Below are positions 44,028-52,220 of a DNA stretch of 64,000 nt, in pieces (position 1 is the first letter of the stretch; each line of letters begins with the position of its first letter). The notes below the pieces were generated by a model. The model did not search any database and was not told where the DNA came from. It was given only the letters and a program-made list of their open reading frames with translations. Position numbers and translations under genes: made by a program. The DNA comes from a bacterium (GTDB lineage: Bacteria > Planctomycetota > Planctomycetia > Kolteriales > Kolteriaceae), in NCBI GenBank assembly GCA_019753235.1, contig JAIELF010000031.1:62001-126000 (forward strand), read 5' to 3'.

Positions 44028-44124
44028 ACTGCAATCTCTTACGACAGCGTCGACACTTCCGACGGTCTTTCAAACAATCTGTCGCACGATAGCTAAATCA
44101 TTCTCAAGCAAAGGAGCATCGATT

Positions 44125-44910
44125 ATGTCCACAGCACAACCGGGAACAGCCTCTAAGGCATTGGGGATTCGATCTTACCTTCCTACCTTTGAAGAGATGG
44201 TCGGCAACTCTAAATTGCTCGGATTACTGAAGCACCAGCTGACGCTGCCCGTTACCGATTTGAAAAATATCCTTCTCGTCGGTCCACCAGGCAGCGGTAA
44301 GTCGGCCGCCGCGAGACGTTACGCTGAGAGTATTTGCGGTCATCTCGAGAGGCCGGAGTTACCATCTCCGGGACGTAAATGGCCCAAGGGCAACTCTGGC
44401 TATGCCCTATTCATCAATGGAGGAGCCGTCGACGCGGACCTGTTTCGCTCGATCGCCTCTTGGGATGTGTGTTTCGCCCCCAAACACTTGATCTTCGTGG
44501 ATGAGTTCGGCCTTCTGTTCGAGCGGGGATTGGCAGAATCGCTGCGGGTCGTGATGGACAATCCCGCGTACATTGTGATTGGCACGGCACAGTCAATGAC
44601 CGCGTCTGCGCGCCGACTGGAATCAGTGGCAGAAAGAGACCAAAGGCGCGAGGCCCTACTCCGCCGGATGATCGTCTGTACGACTGAAGACCCAACAGAA
44701 AAAGAGCTTTTCGACTGGACTCTGAAACAATTGAAAAAATGGACGATCGGTCTTGACCATCCTAAGACACTCCACGACCTGATTTTAGTTTCTGAATGCC
44801 GCGTGGGTCGTGTTGTCACTGCAATAGAAAAAGCAGCTAGCTACCCGGAACAGCAGTTGACACGCGACATCGTCCAGGAAGTTGTTCGAGAACTCGATCT
44901 ACCACTTTAG
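44125..44910 (+). CDS. AAA+ ATPase (RuvB/clamp-loader-like), copy 1
   Basis: A 261-residue AAA+ ATPase. AAAGGAG lies 8 bases before ATG 44125. Walker A is GPPGSGKSAA (residues 53-62), Walker B IFVDEFG with Asp126-Glu127, and a candidate sensor/arginine finger occurs at LLRRMIVC. The start TFEEMVGNSKLLGLLKHQL is like the N-terminal of RuvB and replication-factor-C ATPases (T-F-x-x-x-V-G-N/Q-x-x-L). After the ATPase core a helical lid (ELFDWTLKQLKKW, VSECRVGRVVTAIEKAAS) ends at residue 261; there is no extra effector domain. The following gene is a paralogue of identical length. Cellular role unknown. Confidence 0.8.
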   Translation: MSTAQPGTASKALGIRSYLPTFEEMVGNSKLLGLLKHQLTLPVTDLKNILLVGPPGSGKSAAARRYAESICGHLERPELPSPGRKWPKGNSGYALFINGGAVDADLFRSIASWDVCFAPKHLIFVDEFGLLFERGLAESLRVVMDNPAYIVIGTAQSMTASARRLESVAERDQRREALLRRMIVCTTEDPTEKELFDWTLKQLKKWTIGLDHPKTLHDLILVSECRVGRVVTAIEKAASYPEQQLTRDIVQEVVRELDLPL

Positions 44911-44971
44911 GCCACATATCTGCACTGTGTTTTAACCCATTTGACCATCATCAACACGAGGAAGCGACTCC

Positions 44972-45757
44972 ATGTCAGTAGCACCATTGAATACTAGGAA
45001 TGTACCGATCGAACATATGGCTGGCAACCAGCGGGTGAAGTATTTATTGCTTAACGAACGCAGACGTCCGTTGAATGAAATGCAGTCTGTTTTGATCGAA
45101 GGTCCGCCCGGCACAGGTAAGTCAAGTGCTATTCGAGATCAATTGGCTGCCATCAAAACGCGAGCTATCGACATCGACCCTTCACAACGGCTCTATTGTG
45201 GGGGCGACCCTGCGCACGTTATTGAGTTATCAGGCGCAAATATCAGCGCAAAGACAATCGAACACATAGATGAGTTACTGTGCCCATACCAGCTTCCCTA
45301 TCCTGAGCACCCTTACCATCACAATATCGTCTTCATAGATGAATTGGGCGAGTTATTTCATCGAGGCTTAGGCGATTCCTTTGCGAAGAGAATCGAAAAG
45401 TTCGAACGGTTATTTTGGTTCGGCAAGGTGTTACTGTTCGGTACTGCCCAAAGCTTTACCCCTCGCAGTTCAAAGACGGTCCTGGGCCGGGACAGTGTTT
45501 TTGAACGATTCCTGCTCCGTTTTATCCGCGTCCCAACGGAGAAGCCTACTGAGTCAGAGATGATTCAATTCATCAGTAAGTGGATCGGTCAGTGGGGACT
45601 TCGACTTGAAAGTATCGATGTTGCCATCGCGTTGGCTGATAAGGCGAACGGGGCGATGGGCCTGGTCGTCAATTGCTTTGATACATGCAGTGCACATGGA
45701 GAAAGAGTTCTAACGATAGATGGTGTGAATCGATTCTTTGAGAAGATGACGATCTGA
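44972..45757 (+). CDS. AAA+ ATPase (RuvB/clamp-loader-like), copy 2
   Basis: Also 261 residues and homologous to the preceding gene over its length: GTAQSFTPRSS here and GTAQSMTASAR there occupy the same place, and both end with VGRVV-/MGLVV-type helices. Walker A is GPPGTGKSS (44-52), Walker B VFIDELG with Asp123-Glu124; LLRFIRV takes the position of the LLRRM motif. Divergence is high in the insertion between the Walker motifs (residues 55-105, including a YPEHPYHHN stretch). This suggests a functional heteromer rather than a recent duplication. About 60 bases separate the two genes. A helper protein upstream and no nuclease domain are visible, so the activity is unclear. Confidence 0.8.
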   Translation: MSVAPLNTRNVPIEHMAGNQRVKYLLLNERRRPLNEMQSVLIEGPPGTGKSSAIRDQLAAIKTRAIDIDPSQRLYCGGDPAHVIELSGANISAKTIEHIDELLCPYQLPYPEHPYHHNIVFIDELGELFHRGLGDSFAKRIEKFERLFWFGKVLLFGTAQSFTPRSSKTVLGRDSVFERFLLRFIRVPTEKPTESEMIQFISKWIGQWGLRLESIDVAIALADKANGAMGLVVNCFDTCSAHGERVLTIDGVNRFFEKMTI

Positions 45758-46566
45758 TTAAAATCGCCGGCGGAGACGGTGTCTGTTCGGCCATGAGATG
45801 TTAACTTGTAACCTTTGATCAACGGTCGATGATGTGGGGTCACAACTATAGTGGTCGCACTGAAGTGTATTGAGAGGGCTGGACAGGATGAGCTCAGTGT
45901 TTTAAAGACGACGACGCATTTTGCCGCGTGTCTGTTCAACTGCCATTGGCCGATCAAGTGGTGGCTTGTCGAGACGTCTTGCTATATCTTAAAAGTCTGA
46001 TCTAGCTGCGCCGGGTATCCATTATTGATGCATAGGGTACTCTGAAATCGATTGAGTTCATGCCGGCAGGTGGATTGCATCGTTGCTGACTCGACAGATC
46101 TAATTGGTGATATTCATCTAGGGTGAAGTGTCGGCCGATGACAGAATCGCAATTGTGATGGAATAGTTTGCCAGCGCAGTTCCCGAGCAAGTCGGCCCTT
46201 CGGAGATCTGTGATCGATAGTGCCTTCGCCCGAATGCACCCTTGCCATATGGGATCGAATAAAGAAAGCTGTCGACATATCAGCTCGTTCGACCAACGGC
46301 CTGCACGCACCGACCGCCGTCGTTTGCATCGGCATACCGCTGACCACGGGATCTTTGACCCAACTTTTGCGTTGGCGTTTTTCGACGATCGAGCAAGCTT
46401 GCTTAAGAACCGACCATCTCCACGCGTTCGAACCACCCCTCAACATGTTTTTGCCCGATGCCAGGGCGTTTTCAACCAAGCGAAAGCTGATCAATCTCAG
46501 TTCAAACGAGCATATGGCAGGACCTCCGCCGCCTCGGAACGTCGCAAGTTTGCGCCGCGAGCGACC

Positions 46567-46660
46567 CATTCGATCGGTGGTAATGCTCGGAGACCGGCGA
46601 CTCATTCGATCGCTGGTCTTGATTGGCTAGCGCGGAGCCCATTCGAAACCGCAGCTCGGG
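46567..46660. repeat. Imperfect direct repeats with CATTCGATCGGTGGT-type unit
   Basis: Units starting CATTCGATCGGTGGT (46567), CATTCGATCGCTGGT (46603) and CATTCGAAACCGC (46640) follow at 36- and 37-base spacing; the first two share a longer match that includes the bases just before. They are the end of the frame that is broken by a TAG at 46628. Confidence 0.5.
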
Positions 46661-46682
46661 CTCGATGACATCCTCGGATGCA

Positions 46683-46915
46683 CGAGTCGCCGAAAAACAA
46701 CTGAAGAAGAAAATGAAACAGATGAAGTAGAGAAAAAAGAAACAGAAGTATCGCAAGAACAAGTTGAATCAGAGATTTGAAACAGAGAGATAAAAATCGA
46801 GAGTTGAAATCGAGAGTGCAAACGAAACCAAGCAAGACAAACAAGAGACGAATAGTCATCACAGAGAATCAAGTAACGAAACCAAGTTGATCCGAGAGAA
46901 CCAGAGATACCGTAG
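46683..46915 (+). other. Purine-rich (A/G) low-complexity tract
   Basis: Over about 233 bases the plus strand is mainly A and G with few T. Short repeats occur inside it: AAATCGAGAGT twice with a 13-base period and AACGAAACCAAG at 46821-46832 and 46875-46886. One frame reads an acidic peptide RRKTTEEENETDEVEKKETE before a stop at about 46778, but it lacks a start. The complement encodes only an artificial hydrophobic stretch. It could form a triplex or be a spacer; nothing more can be said. Confidence 0.6.
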
Positions 46916-47142
46916 GGATGGTTCAGATGATGCCTGTTCAAGGCGATGGCGGGATGTACAGAAATCAAATGTCGTTCCGATTGATGGTCGCAAAGGAGAT
47001 CGGCGGTCCCCGCCGGTCCAACGATCGCATCAACCAGCGACCTCTGGTTTCTGGACACCGAAGATCACCAGACGAGACAGGAGCTCCGTCCATCCCCGAA
47101 CCGCCAACGGACGGCATTGTGGTCCGTAGAGGAGAGACAACC

Positions 47143-47529
47143 ATGACTGACCTAGCCCAGGCGTCGCGAATCCTACACCTGACCATTCCCGCGGCGCTTC
47201 ATCGTCGAGCGCGGCACGCGGCGATCGACCGGAACGTCCCGTTCCATCGCTTCGTCGTGCACGCTCTGGAGATGGCGGTGCAGGTCGAGCCCACCGAGGA
47301 GGTGGCCAGGAAGGAGGAAAAGGAGCGGGGCTCGCCGACTCGACCGGGCGAGAGGAACCGCCCCCAGGACAGCACCAGCCGCTACGACTCCGTCGACCCG
47401 AGCCAGGGACCTGTGCCGGAGCAACCCTGCCAAGCGACACTCGCGGTGAGCGCAGCGGACCGTCCAGCACTCGACCCCGATGAGAACCGGCATCGGACAC
47501 CCAAGCAGAGGAGGACACATCGCCCATGA
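47143..47529 (+). CDS. Small protein with ribbon-helix-helix-like N-terminus
   Basis: A 128-residue protein. ATG 47143 has GGAGAG 8 bases upstream. The first 50 residues, ASRILHLTIPAALHRRARHA then NVPFHRFVVHALEMAV, resemble a ribbon-helix-helix (Arc/CopG) domain: one strand and two helices. The remaining 70 residues are charged, Pro/Ser/Thr-rich and probably disordered. The last four bases overlap the next start (ATGA at 47526-47529), so the two proteins are coupled. RHH antitoxins often precede toxins in this way, but no toxin family is recognised in the next gene. The frame extends upstream to 46918 without a ribosome-binding site. Confidence 0.55.
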   Translation: MTDLAQASRILHLTIPAALHRRARHAAIDRNVPFHRFVVHALEMAVQVEPTEEVARKEEKERGSPTRPGERNRPQDSTSRYDSVDPSQGPVPEQPCQATLAVSAADRPALDPDENRHRTPKQRRTHRP

Positions 47530-48134
47530 CCACCCGCCACCACACCGAAGAGCTGACCCAGTCGGAGGATTCCCAAGGATTCGAACAGAAGATCCTCGGC
47601 CGGGCCAAACGCTCGGGAGTCACCATCATCACCTATGATCTCAAGAAGTGCTCCGATTTCGCGGACGCGGTTCGCCAGCGATTACAGGCCGACGTCCCGT
47701 CCGCTATCCCCGGCGTCTCCTACGAGAATCCCCTCTTCACGGTGCAAGCGGCGCAGCCAACCGACGAGTTTTGGGCGGAGGTCGCTCGCGCCCAATCGAC
47801 GTGGTGCGCTCGCGTCTCTCGCGACGTCGCCCCGAGTTACCTACGAGAAAAAAGGCGTCGGTGCCGGCAGCTCTTCCGTCACACAGGATCGAACGAAACG
47901 TGGGCCGATTCGATCGAGCTCTTCGGTTGCGTCATCATCGACGGCACCCCTATTCCGCACTACGACCGCTGGGTCCGAAAGAACATTCGAGCCGGCGCCC
48001 AGCGGCTCAAACAAACAAAGACGAAAGCTCCAATCCACCAGTACGCTAGCCCGAGGAGAATCTACCGCATCCAACCGGCTGACTCACCGGTTGAAGAAAC
48101 GCAGAAGATAGACGTTCTCGCTCTCTTGGATTGA
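47526..48134 (+). CDS. Unknown 202-residue protein coupled to the RHH-like gene
   Basis: Not recognised. Starts at the four-base overlap ATGA. N-terminal charged region, then SGVTIITYDLKKCSDFADAV, a region with PSAIPGVSYENPLFTVQAAQ, a helix ARAQSTWCARVSRDV and a strongly basic C-terminal third (REKRRRCRQLFRHT, RKNIRAGAQRLKQTKTKAP). Six to seven Arg/Lys clusters suggest binding to nucleic acid. One DEFWAEVARAQ and two WADSIELFGCVIIDG strands look structured. Possible partner of the RHH protein; possible toxin or transposon-related protein. Confidence 0.5.
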   Translation: MTTRHHTEELTQSEDSQGFEQKILGRAKRSGVTIITYDLKKCSDFADAVRQRLQADVPSAIPGVSYENPLFTVQAAQPTDEFWAEVARAQSTWCARVSRDVAPSYLREKRRRCRQLFRHTGSNETWADSIELFGCVIIDGTPIPHYDRWVRKNIRAGAQRLKQTKTKAPIHQYASPRRIYRIQPADSPVEETQKIDVLALLD

Positions 48135-48335
48135 ACCTGCCCCGAAGTCTTCGGCCAGGTTCTGAATGGCAGACCGTAGGCAAAGCCAGGAACTTCCATC
48201 TTGTCCGTCCTGTGGTTCAAGTCGATCGGGCTATTTAGGTCAGTCCTCCCTTGGTAGGTCTGGCCAGCAGAGCAAGCTTCAAGGTTTACATACTCTTCCT
48301 TGAGAATACATTCCTTGCCGAAGACAAGTCGTTCC

Positions 48336-49373
48336 CTACTCCATGAAGATGCGCACGTCGACGCGCAGGCCAACGGGTGCCTTGAACTCAGCAGGCATAT
48401 CAATGAAGAGTTGAACGACGTCCAAATCGACTCGCTCGGCAGCCGCCCTCGAAAACACGGTCTTGGGACCCATGATCTGTTTGATGGAGGTCACCGTCCC
48501 CTTGAAAACCCTATCGCCTAGGGGGCGTCCATAGACGTCGGCCGAAACACCAACCTTTAGTGCGTCCACGAATCGTTCATCGACCTCTGCCCGCACGCGT
48601 AACTTGGTGATATCGGCGAATAGGATAGCAGGCTCCGGATCGATCGCTCGCACGACATCTCCCTCCCGCTTATAGACTTCGAGCACCGCTCCATCGAAAG
48701 GAGCCAAAAGGCGGGTCTGCTCTAAACGTGCTTTCGCCTGCAAAAGTGTTGCTTCGGCCGTGGCCACGTTTGCTTGTGCGACAACCCTCTCTTCAGGTCG
48801 AGGAGTATTCTTCAACCGAGTTAGTTCTGCCTTAGCCGCTTCCACGGCAGCTGCCGACTGCTTCGCCATGGACTGGGCTCGGTCGGCCTCCGTGTTGCTG
48901 GTACTTTTCGTGTCAAGCAGCGACTTTAGCCGACGATGTTCTCGCTCGGCATAGTCAGCAGCATGTTGAGCTTGCTGAAGCCGATACTCAGCTGCATCGA
49001 GCTCATTGGGATGTGAACCAGCCAACAATTCTTGAAGGCGAGCCTCCGCCGCGTGGACCTCTGTAGCGGCCAATTCGATAGCTGCTCTTTCTTCACTATC
49101 GTCCAGTTGGAGGATCAAGTCTCCGGCCTTGACAACTGAACCGACTGGCGCATTGCATACAGAAACCCGCCCGTCAATCTTGAACCCCAATCGTCGGACC
49201 TCACCTACTGGCTCGACATAGCCGATTCCCGCAATGATCTCGGTCGTAGCTTCCCGCTTCTCGACGGCTGGTACCTCTGCCTCCTCGGACTGAAGCCTGT
49301 TCGTCTGCCAGAGAAAGGCCGCGAGGCCGCTCCCCAGCAGCAAGAGAATCGCCAGAGAAGTGAGCCAACGCAT
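48336..49373 (-). CDS. Periplasmic adaptor (membrane fusion protein) of ABC exporter, DevB/HlyD-like
   Basis: A 345-residue HlyD/DevB-type adaptor that links an inner-membrane ABC transporter to an outer-membrane duct. Signal anchor (MRWLTSLAILLLLGSGLAAF), a lipoyl/barrel-sandwich half (GIGYVEPVGEVRRLGF, GDLILQLDDSEERAA), a long coiled-coil hairpin (about 95-205: AATEVHAAEARLQELLA and EREHRRLKSLLDTKSTSNTE), then LLAPFDGAVLEVYKREGDVV closing the sandwich. ATG 49373 follows the ATPase stop at 49378 by four bases with GAGGAG before it. The last gene of the cluster; completes the export machine. Confidence 0.9.
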   Translation of the reverse strand: MRWLTSLAILLLLGSGLAAFLWQTNRLQSEEAEVPAVEKREATTEIIAGIGYVEPVGEVRRLGFKIDGRVSVCNAPVGSVVKAGDLILQLDDSEERAAIELAATEVHAAEARLQELLAGSHPNELDAAEYRLQQAQHAADYAEREHRRLKSLLDTKSTSNTEADRAQSMAKQSAAAVEAAKAELTRLKNTPRPEERVVAQANVATAEATLLQAKARLEQTRLLAPFDGAVLEVYKREGDVVRAIDPEPAILFADITKLRVRAEVDERFVDALKVGVSADVYGRPLGDRVFKGTVTSIKQIMGPKTVFSRAAAERVDLDVVQLFIDMPAEFKAPVGLRVDVRIFME

Positions 49374-49377
49374 CGAT

Positions 49378-50052
49378 TCACTCCTCAAGTCGGCCGTTCT
49401 CAATGTGGAAGACACGATCAAACTTTCGAACGAGCCGAGTATCGTGGGTGACAACCAAAAGGGCTGTGCTCTCTGCCCTCGCCTCTTCCAGCAGTAGATC
49501 AACCGCTGCCTCGCCGTTCTTCCGGTCGAGCGCGGCCGTCGGTTCATCCGCTAACAGAACGGCGGGCCGGTGTAGCAGCGAACGGGCAATGGCAACTCGT
49601 TGTCTCTGCCCGCCGCTGAGTTCGCCCGGTCGCTTTCGTCGATGCTCGCTCATCCCCAGTCGATCCAGCAGAATGTCGATTCGCCCCTTACGGTCATGGC
49701 TCGCCAAATCAGAATTCTTCGCGACGACCGAAAGATTCTCCTCGACGGACAGGAACGGCAACAGCTGCGCCTGTTGAAAGACAAAGCCGACATAGCGACG
49801 CCGAAACTCCGTCAGCGGAATCACCGACTTGGGGAATGCCGACATACCGTTGATGGTGAGTGTTCCTTCGGTAGGAGTCAGCAGACAGCCCAGAATGGAC
49901 AAAAGCGTGGTTTTTCCAGAGCCCGACGGCCCCAACAGCGCCGCACAATCGCCGGGTACCATAGAGAACGAGACATTATCGAGCACGGTCTGTGCGAGCG
50001 TCTTCTCTCCGTACACTTTTCGGACGGAGGCACATTCCAGGACCGCCTTCAT
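49378..50052 (-). CDS. ABC transporter ATP-binding protein (DevA/LolD-like)
   Basis: A 224-residue ABC ATPase that powers export. Walker A GPSGSGKTTLL, Q-loop FVFQQAQLLPFLSVEEN, signature LSGGQRQRVAIARSLLHRP, Walker B AVLLADEPTAALD and the H-switch VVTHD are complete. The VFQQ-x-L-x-P form is typical of the LolD/MacB/DevA subfamily that works with FtsX-like permeases. ATG 50052 overlaps the permease stop by four bases (50049-50052). Because the adjacent adaptor is of DevB type and the permease of DevC type, the three form a DevCAB-like exporter. Confidence 0.93.
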   Translation of the reverse strand: MKAVLECASVRKVYGEKTLAQTVLDNVSFSMVPGDCAALLGPSGSGKTTLLSILGCLLTPTEGTLTINGMSAFPKSVIPLTEFRRRYVGFVFQQAQLLPFLSVEENLSVVAKNSDLASHDRKGRIDILLDRLGMSEHRRKRPGELSGGQRQRVAIARSLLHRPAVLLADEPTAALDRKNGEAAVDLLLEEARAESTALLVVTHDTRLVRKFDRVFHIENGRLEE

Positions 50053-51188
50053 CCCTGCCCTCCGAACACGGCGACCGGATCGATGCGAAGGACAGTTCGA
50101 ATCGCAAGAAGAGAGCTCGCTACGCAGACGAGTAGATTCGTGACGACTAGGCAAGAGAAGATCAGCGGAGTGGTTTCGAGGGGAATCGGAGTTCTCGCGG
50201 AGGCATGAGCGGCGGCGAAGAAAAGGGCTGAACCGACGAGCGTGCCGAGCCCACCAAGAATCAAGCTTTGGGTAAGAACGATTCCAACCAGCTTCGCTTG
50301 GCTGAAGCCGACAGCCCGCAGCGTCGCGAAGTTGGGCAAATGGTCATTCGTAATTCCAAAGAGTGTTTGACTGGTGACGAGCGCGCCGACAGAAAAGCCG
50401 AGAACAGCCGTAATGATCACCGTGACTCCAATTCCGGTCTCTAGCATCCAGTAAGCGGCAGATCGCTGAGCAAACTCAGTAGCCGTCAACACCTCGACAC
50501 CAGAGAGTTCCGATCGCAATGAGTCGCGCAGATCTTCGGGGTCTACACCCAACTTGGCTTTCGCAATCACGTAAGTGATTTCGTCAGACCTGTATCGCAA
50601 ATCGTACTGCCTCGCTTCTTTAAGAGAACAAAAGCAAAACGGCGCAGCTGTGAGGGTTCGAACATCTTGACTAATTCCTCGAACGACTGCACGTCTTCCA
50701 GCAATCTCAATCTCGTCACCGATTCGCTCAATGCCCAGCTGTTGTTGATACAATTCGTCGACAATAATTGATCTCGGCTCATGCACGCAATCAACATTCC
50801 CTGCGGCCATGCGCCAGGGCCCGCCCACGCAAGCATCGCCGACACCGATCAGTTCTATGTTTACGCGTCTGCCGTCCGTTCGTTGAAGGAACATCCATCC
50901 CATAAACAAAGGCTCCGCCCATTCAGAATTTGGCGAGCTTCGAACTTCGTCCAATCTTTGCTCGGGGATCGCTGTACCATAGTCAAACGCGGGTGTCTTG
51001 TGGGCCACAACCCACACGTCTCCGCCAGCACGCACAACTATTGCGGTGACTGTATCGATCCAGCCAACGAGCAATCCGATCTGCGCGGCACTCAGAAAAA
51101 AAAGAAACCCAAGTGCCGAGCAAGCAACTGAAAAGCGAACACGGCGAAACGCGACCATCTTTATCGCTAATCGCCAGCTACTATTCAT
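50049..51188 (-). CDS. FtsX-like ABC transporter permease (DevC-like)
   Basis: A 379-residue permease with the FtsX/MacB topology: helix 1 at about 20-42 (SVACSALGFLFFLSAAQIGLL), a large periplasmic domain (about 45-250), and three helices at 260-375 (GVTVIITAVLGFSVGALVTSQ, LVGIVLTQSLILGGLGTLVGSALFFAA, LIFSCLVVTNLLVCVASSLLAI). DevC permeases export heterocyst glycolipids in cyanobacteria. The product here is unknown. It is the fourth gene of the cluster. Confidence 0.85.
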   Translation of the reverse strand: MNSSWRLAIKMVAFRRVRFSVACSALGFLFFLSAAQIGLLVGWIDTVTAIVVRAGGDVWVVAHKTPAFDYGTAIPEQRLDEVRSSPNSEWAEPLFMGWMFLQRTDGRRVNIELIGVGDACVGGPWRMAAGNVDCVHEPRSIIVDELYQQQLGIERIGDEIEIAGRRAVVRGISQDVRTLTAAPFCFCSLKEARQYDLRYRSDEITYVIAKAKLGVDPEDLRDSLRSELSGVEVLTATEFAQRSAAYWMLETGIGVTVIITAVLGFSVGALVTSQTLFGITNDHLPNFATLRAVGFSQAKLVGIVLTQSLILGGLGTLVGSALFFAAAHASARTPIPLETTPLIFSCLVVTNLLVCVASSLLAIRTVLRIDPVAVFGGQG

Positions 51189-51255
51189 TATCGCTCACGC
51201 CTGCTATCAACAATCATCTGATCACACTTGAAATGTATCGTCGCCCAACCACCAC

Positions 51256-52071
51256 TCACATAGACACTTCATCTGCGAGCTTTCCGTAATCCCGCCTAGC
51301 GACAACTGTCATCATAACAGAGTAGGTGAATCGATCCTCTCTGCGGAGATAGTTCAAGAAATGCTCTTTCGCATCCTCAGCCTGCCTTTCACAATTCATT
51401 GCTTTCGCCATAACTGGCAATGCATGTGATAACTTCATGTTCCAAAGTGACAACGTACGATCATCAACAGACCCTGGGAACAAATGGTACGGCTCCACTT
51501 CGACACCGACATCCAAGAAGCCTGCCAGCTTCGTCAGTGTGTATAGCTTCCGTCCAACCAACGGATCGAACCCAGTTCGGCTAAGGCTCGAAAGCACAAC
51601 CCCGAGAACCCGCGTGACGACAGGGTCTTCTGGGTAATGCCATAGAAGCTGCCCATCAAGGTCTTGCAGCAGCAATCTGCCGCCCGGCTTAAGCACACGA
51701 AACATCTCAGCTAGCGCACGTTCGGGTGATCGAAGGTATTCCAACAAGAACCGACATTGAACATAATCAAACCCACAATCATCAAATGGCAATTGATTAA
51801 CGTCACCCTGAATGAGTGACAGATTCGACGGACACCGACTTCCAAGGTACGTAAAACGTGTGCTTTCGATGTCAACTCCGAAAACATCAGCCTCCGCGAA
51901 GTGATTGGCTATCTCTGCGGCAATCACACCGGGACCACAGCCGACATCCAAAAACTTGCCCGCCTTCGGCAACTGCTTAGGACAGTATCGCGCAACCCAT
52001 GCAGCGGCGTCCACCTTTTCCGCAAGACGCCGAGATTCATTTTCATTCTCAAGAATGTACTCTTCGCTCAT
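51256..52071 (-). CDS. SAM-dependent methyltransferase (class I)
   Basis: A 271-residue class I methyltransferase. SAM-binding motif I is FLDVGCGPGVIAAEIA, followed by FGVDIE, LIQGDVNQLPFDDCGFDYVQ and the Q-x-R-F-L-L-E-Y/L-K-P-G-G-R-L-L motif (ARALAEMFRVLKPGGRLLLQD), as in UbiE/COQ5-type enzymes. ATG 52071 has AGGGG 6 bases before it; ATG 52077 is adjacent to it. It probably methylates a hydroxyl, amine or carboxyl in the product of the cluster. It lies 67 bases upstream of the permease. Confidence 0.85.
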   Translation of the reverse strand: MSEEYILENENESRRLAEKVDAAAWVARYCPKQLPKAGKFLDVGCGPGVIAAEIANHFAEADVFGVDIESTRFTYLGSRCPSNLSLIQGDVNQLPFDDCGFDYVQCRFLLEYLRSPERALAEMFRVLKPGGRLLLQDLDGQLLWHYPEDPVVTRVLGVVLSSLSRTGFDPLVGRKLYTLTKLAGFLDVGVEVEPYHLFPGSVDDRTLSLWNMKLSHALPVMAKAMNCERQAEDAKEHFLNYLRREDRFTYSVMMTVVARRDYGKLADEVSM

Positions 52072-52077
52072 CAACAT

Positions 52078-52220
52078 CCCCTGTCTTTCGCTTTAACCTT
52101 CGATTACACCCACATGCTTCATATTAATTATAACCAAATACGTACCTTCAACGAAACCGATATGATATCATTTAATCAGATGCGAATATACGATATCCGT
52201 TACTGACACCAAAACAATAC
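52078..52220 (-). promoter_or_regulatory. AT-rich gap with palindromic ATATGATATCAT-like sequence
   Basis: The most AT-rich stretch of the window, between the 391-residue gene and the methyltransferase, both on the minus strand. It contains TGATATCA and GATATC palindromes near 52160-52200. Likely an internal promoter for the methyltransferase-exporter genes. Confidence 0.45.

Larger units (their letters stand above)
45758..46917. other. 1.16-kb stretch without a convincing gene, with repeats and a purine-rich tract
   Basis: Between the AAA+ gene and the RHH-like gene I find no clear protein. Several overlapping frames (46168-46668, 46220-46630, 46114-46605 minus, 46002-46436 minus) have similar length and poor composition. 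A period-36 imperfect repeat sits at 46567-46650. From 46683 the plus strand is strikingly rich in A and G. Parts may be a decayed gene (see findings). Confidence 0.45.

Noticed and set aside
46002-46668. Overlapping open frames of 110-166 codons on both strands
   Set aside because: Several frames of similar length overlap, none has a ribosome-binding site or recognisable motif, and none has coherent composition. Listed as a gap instead.
46602-46862. Minus-strand frame encoding a very hydrophobic 86-residue peptide
   Set aside because: It is simply the complement of the purine-rich tract, which forces Leu/Phe/Ser codons. A membrane peptide gene is not supported.
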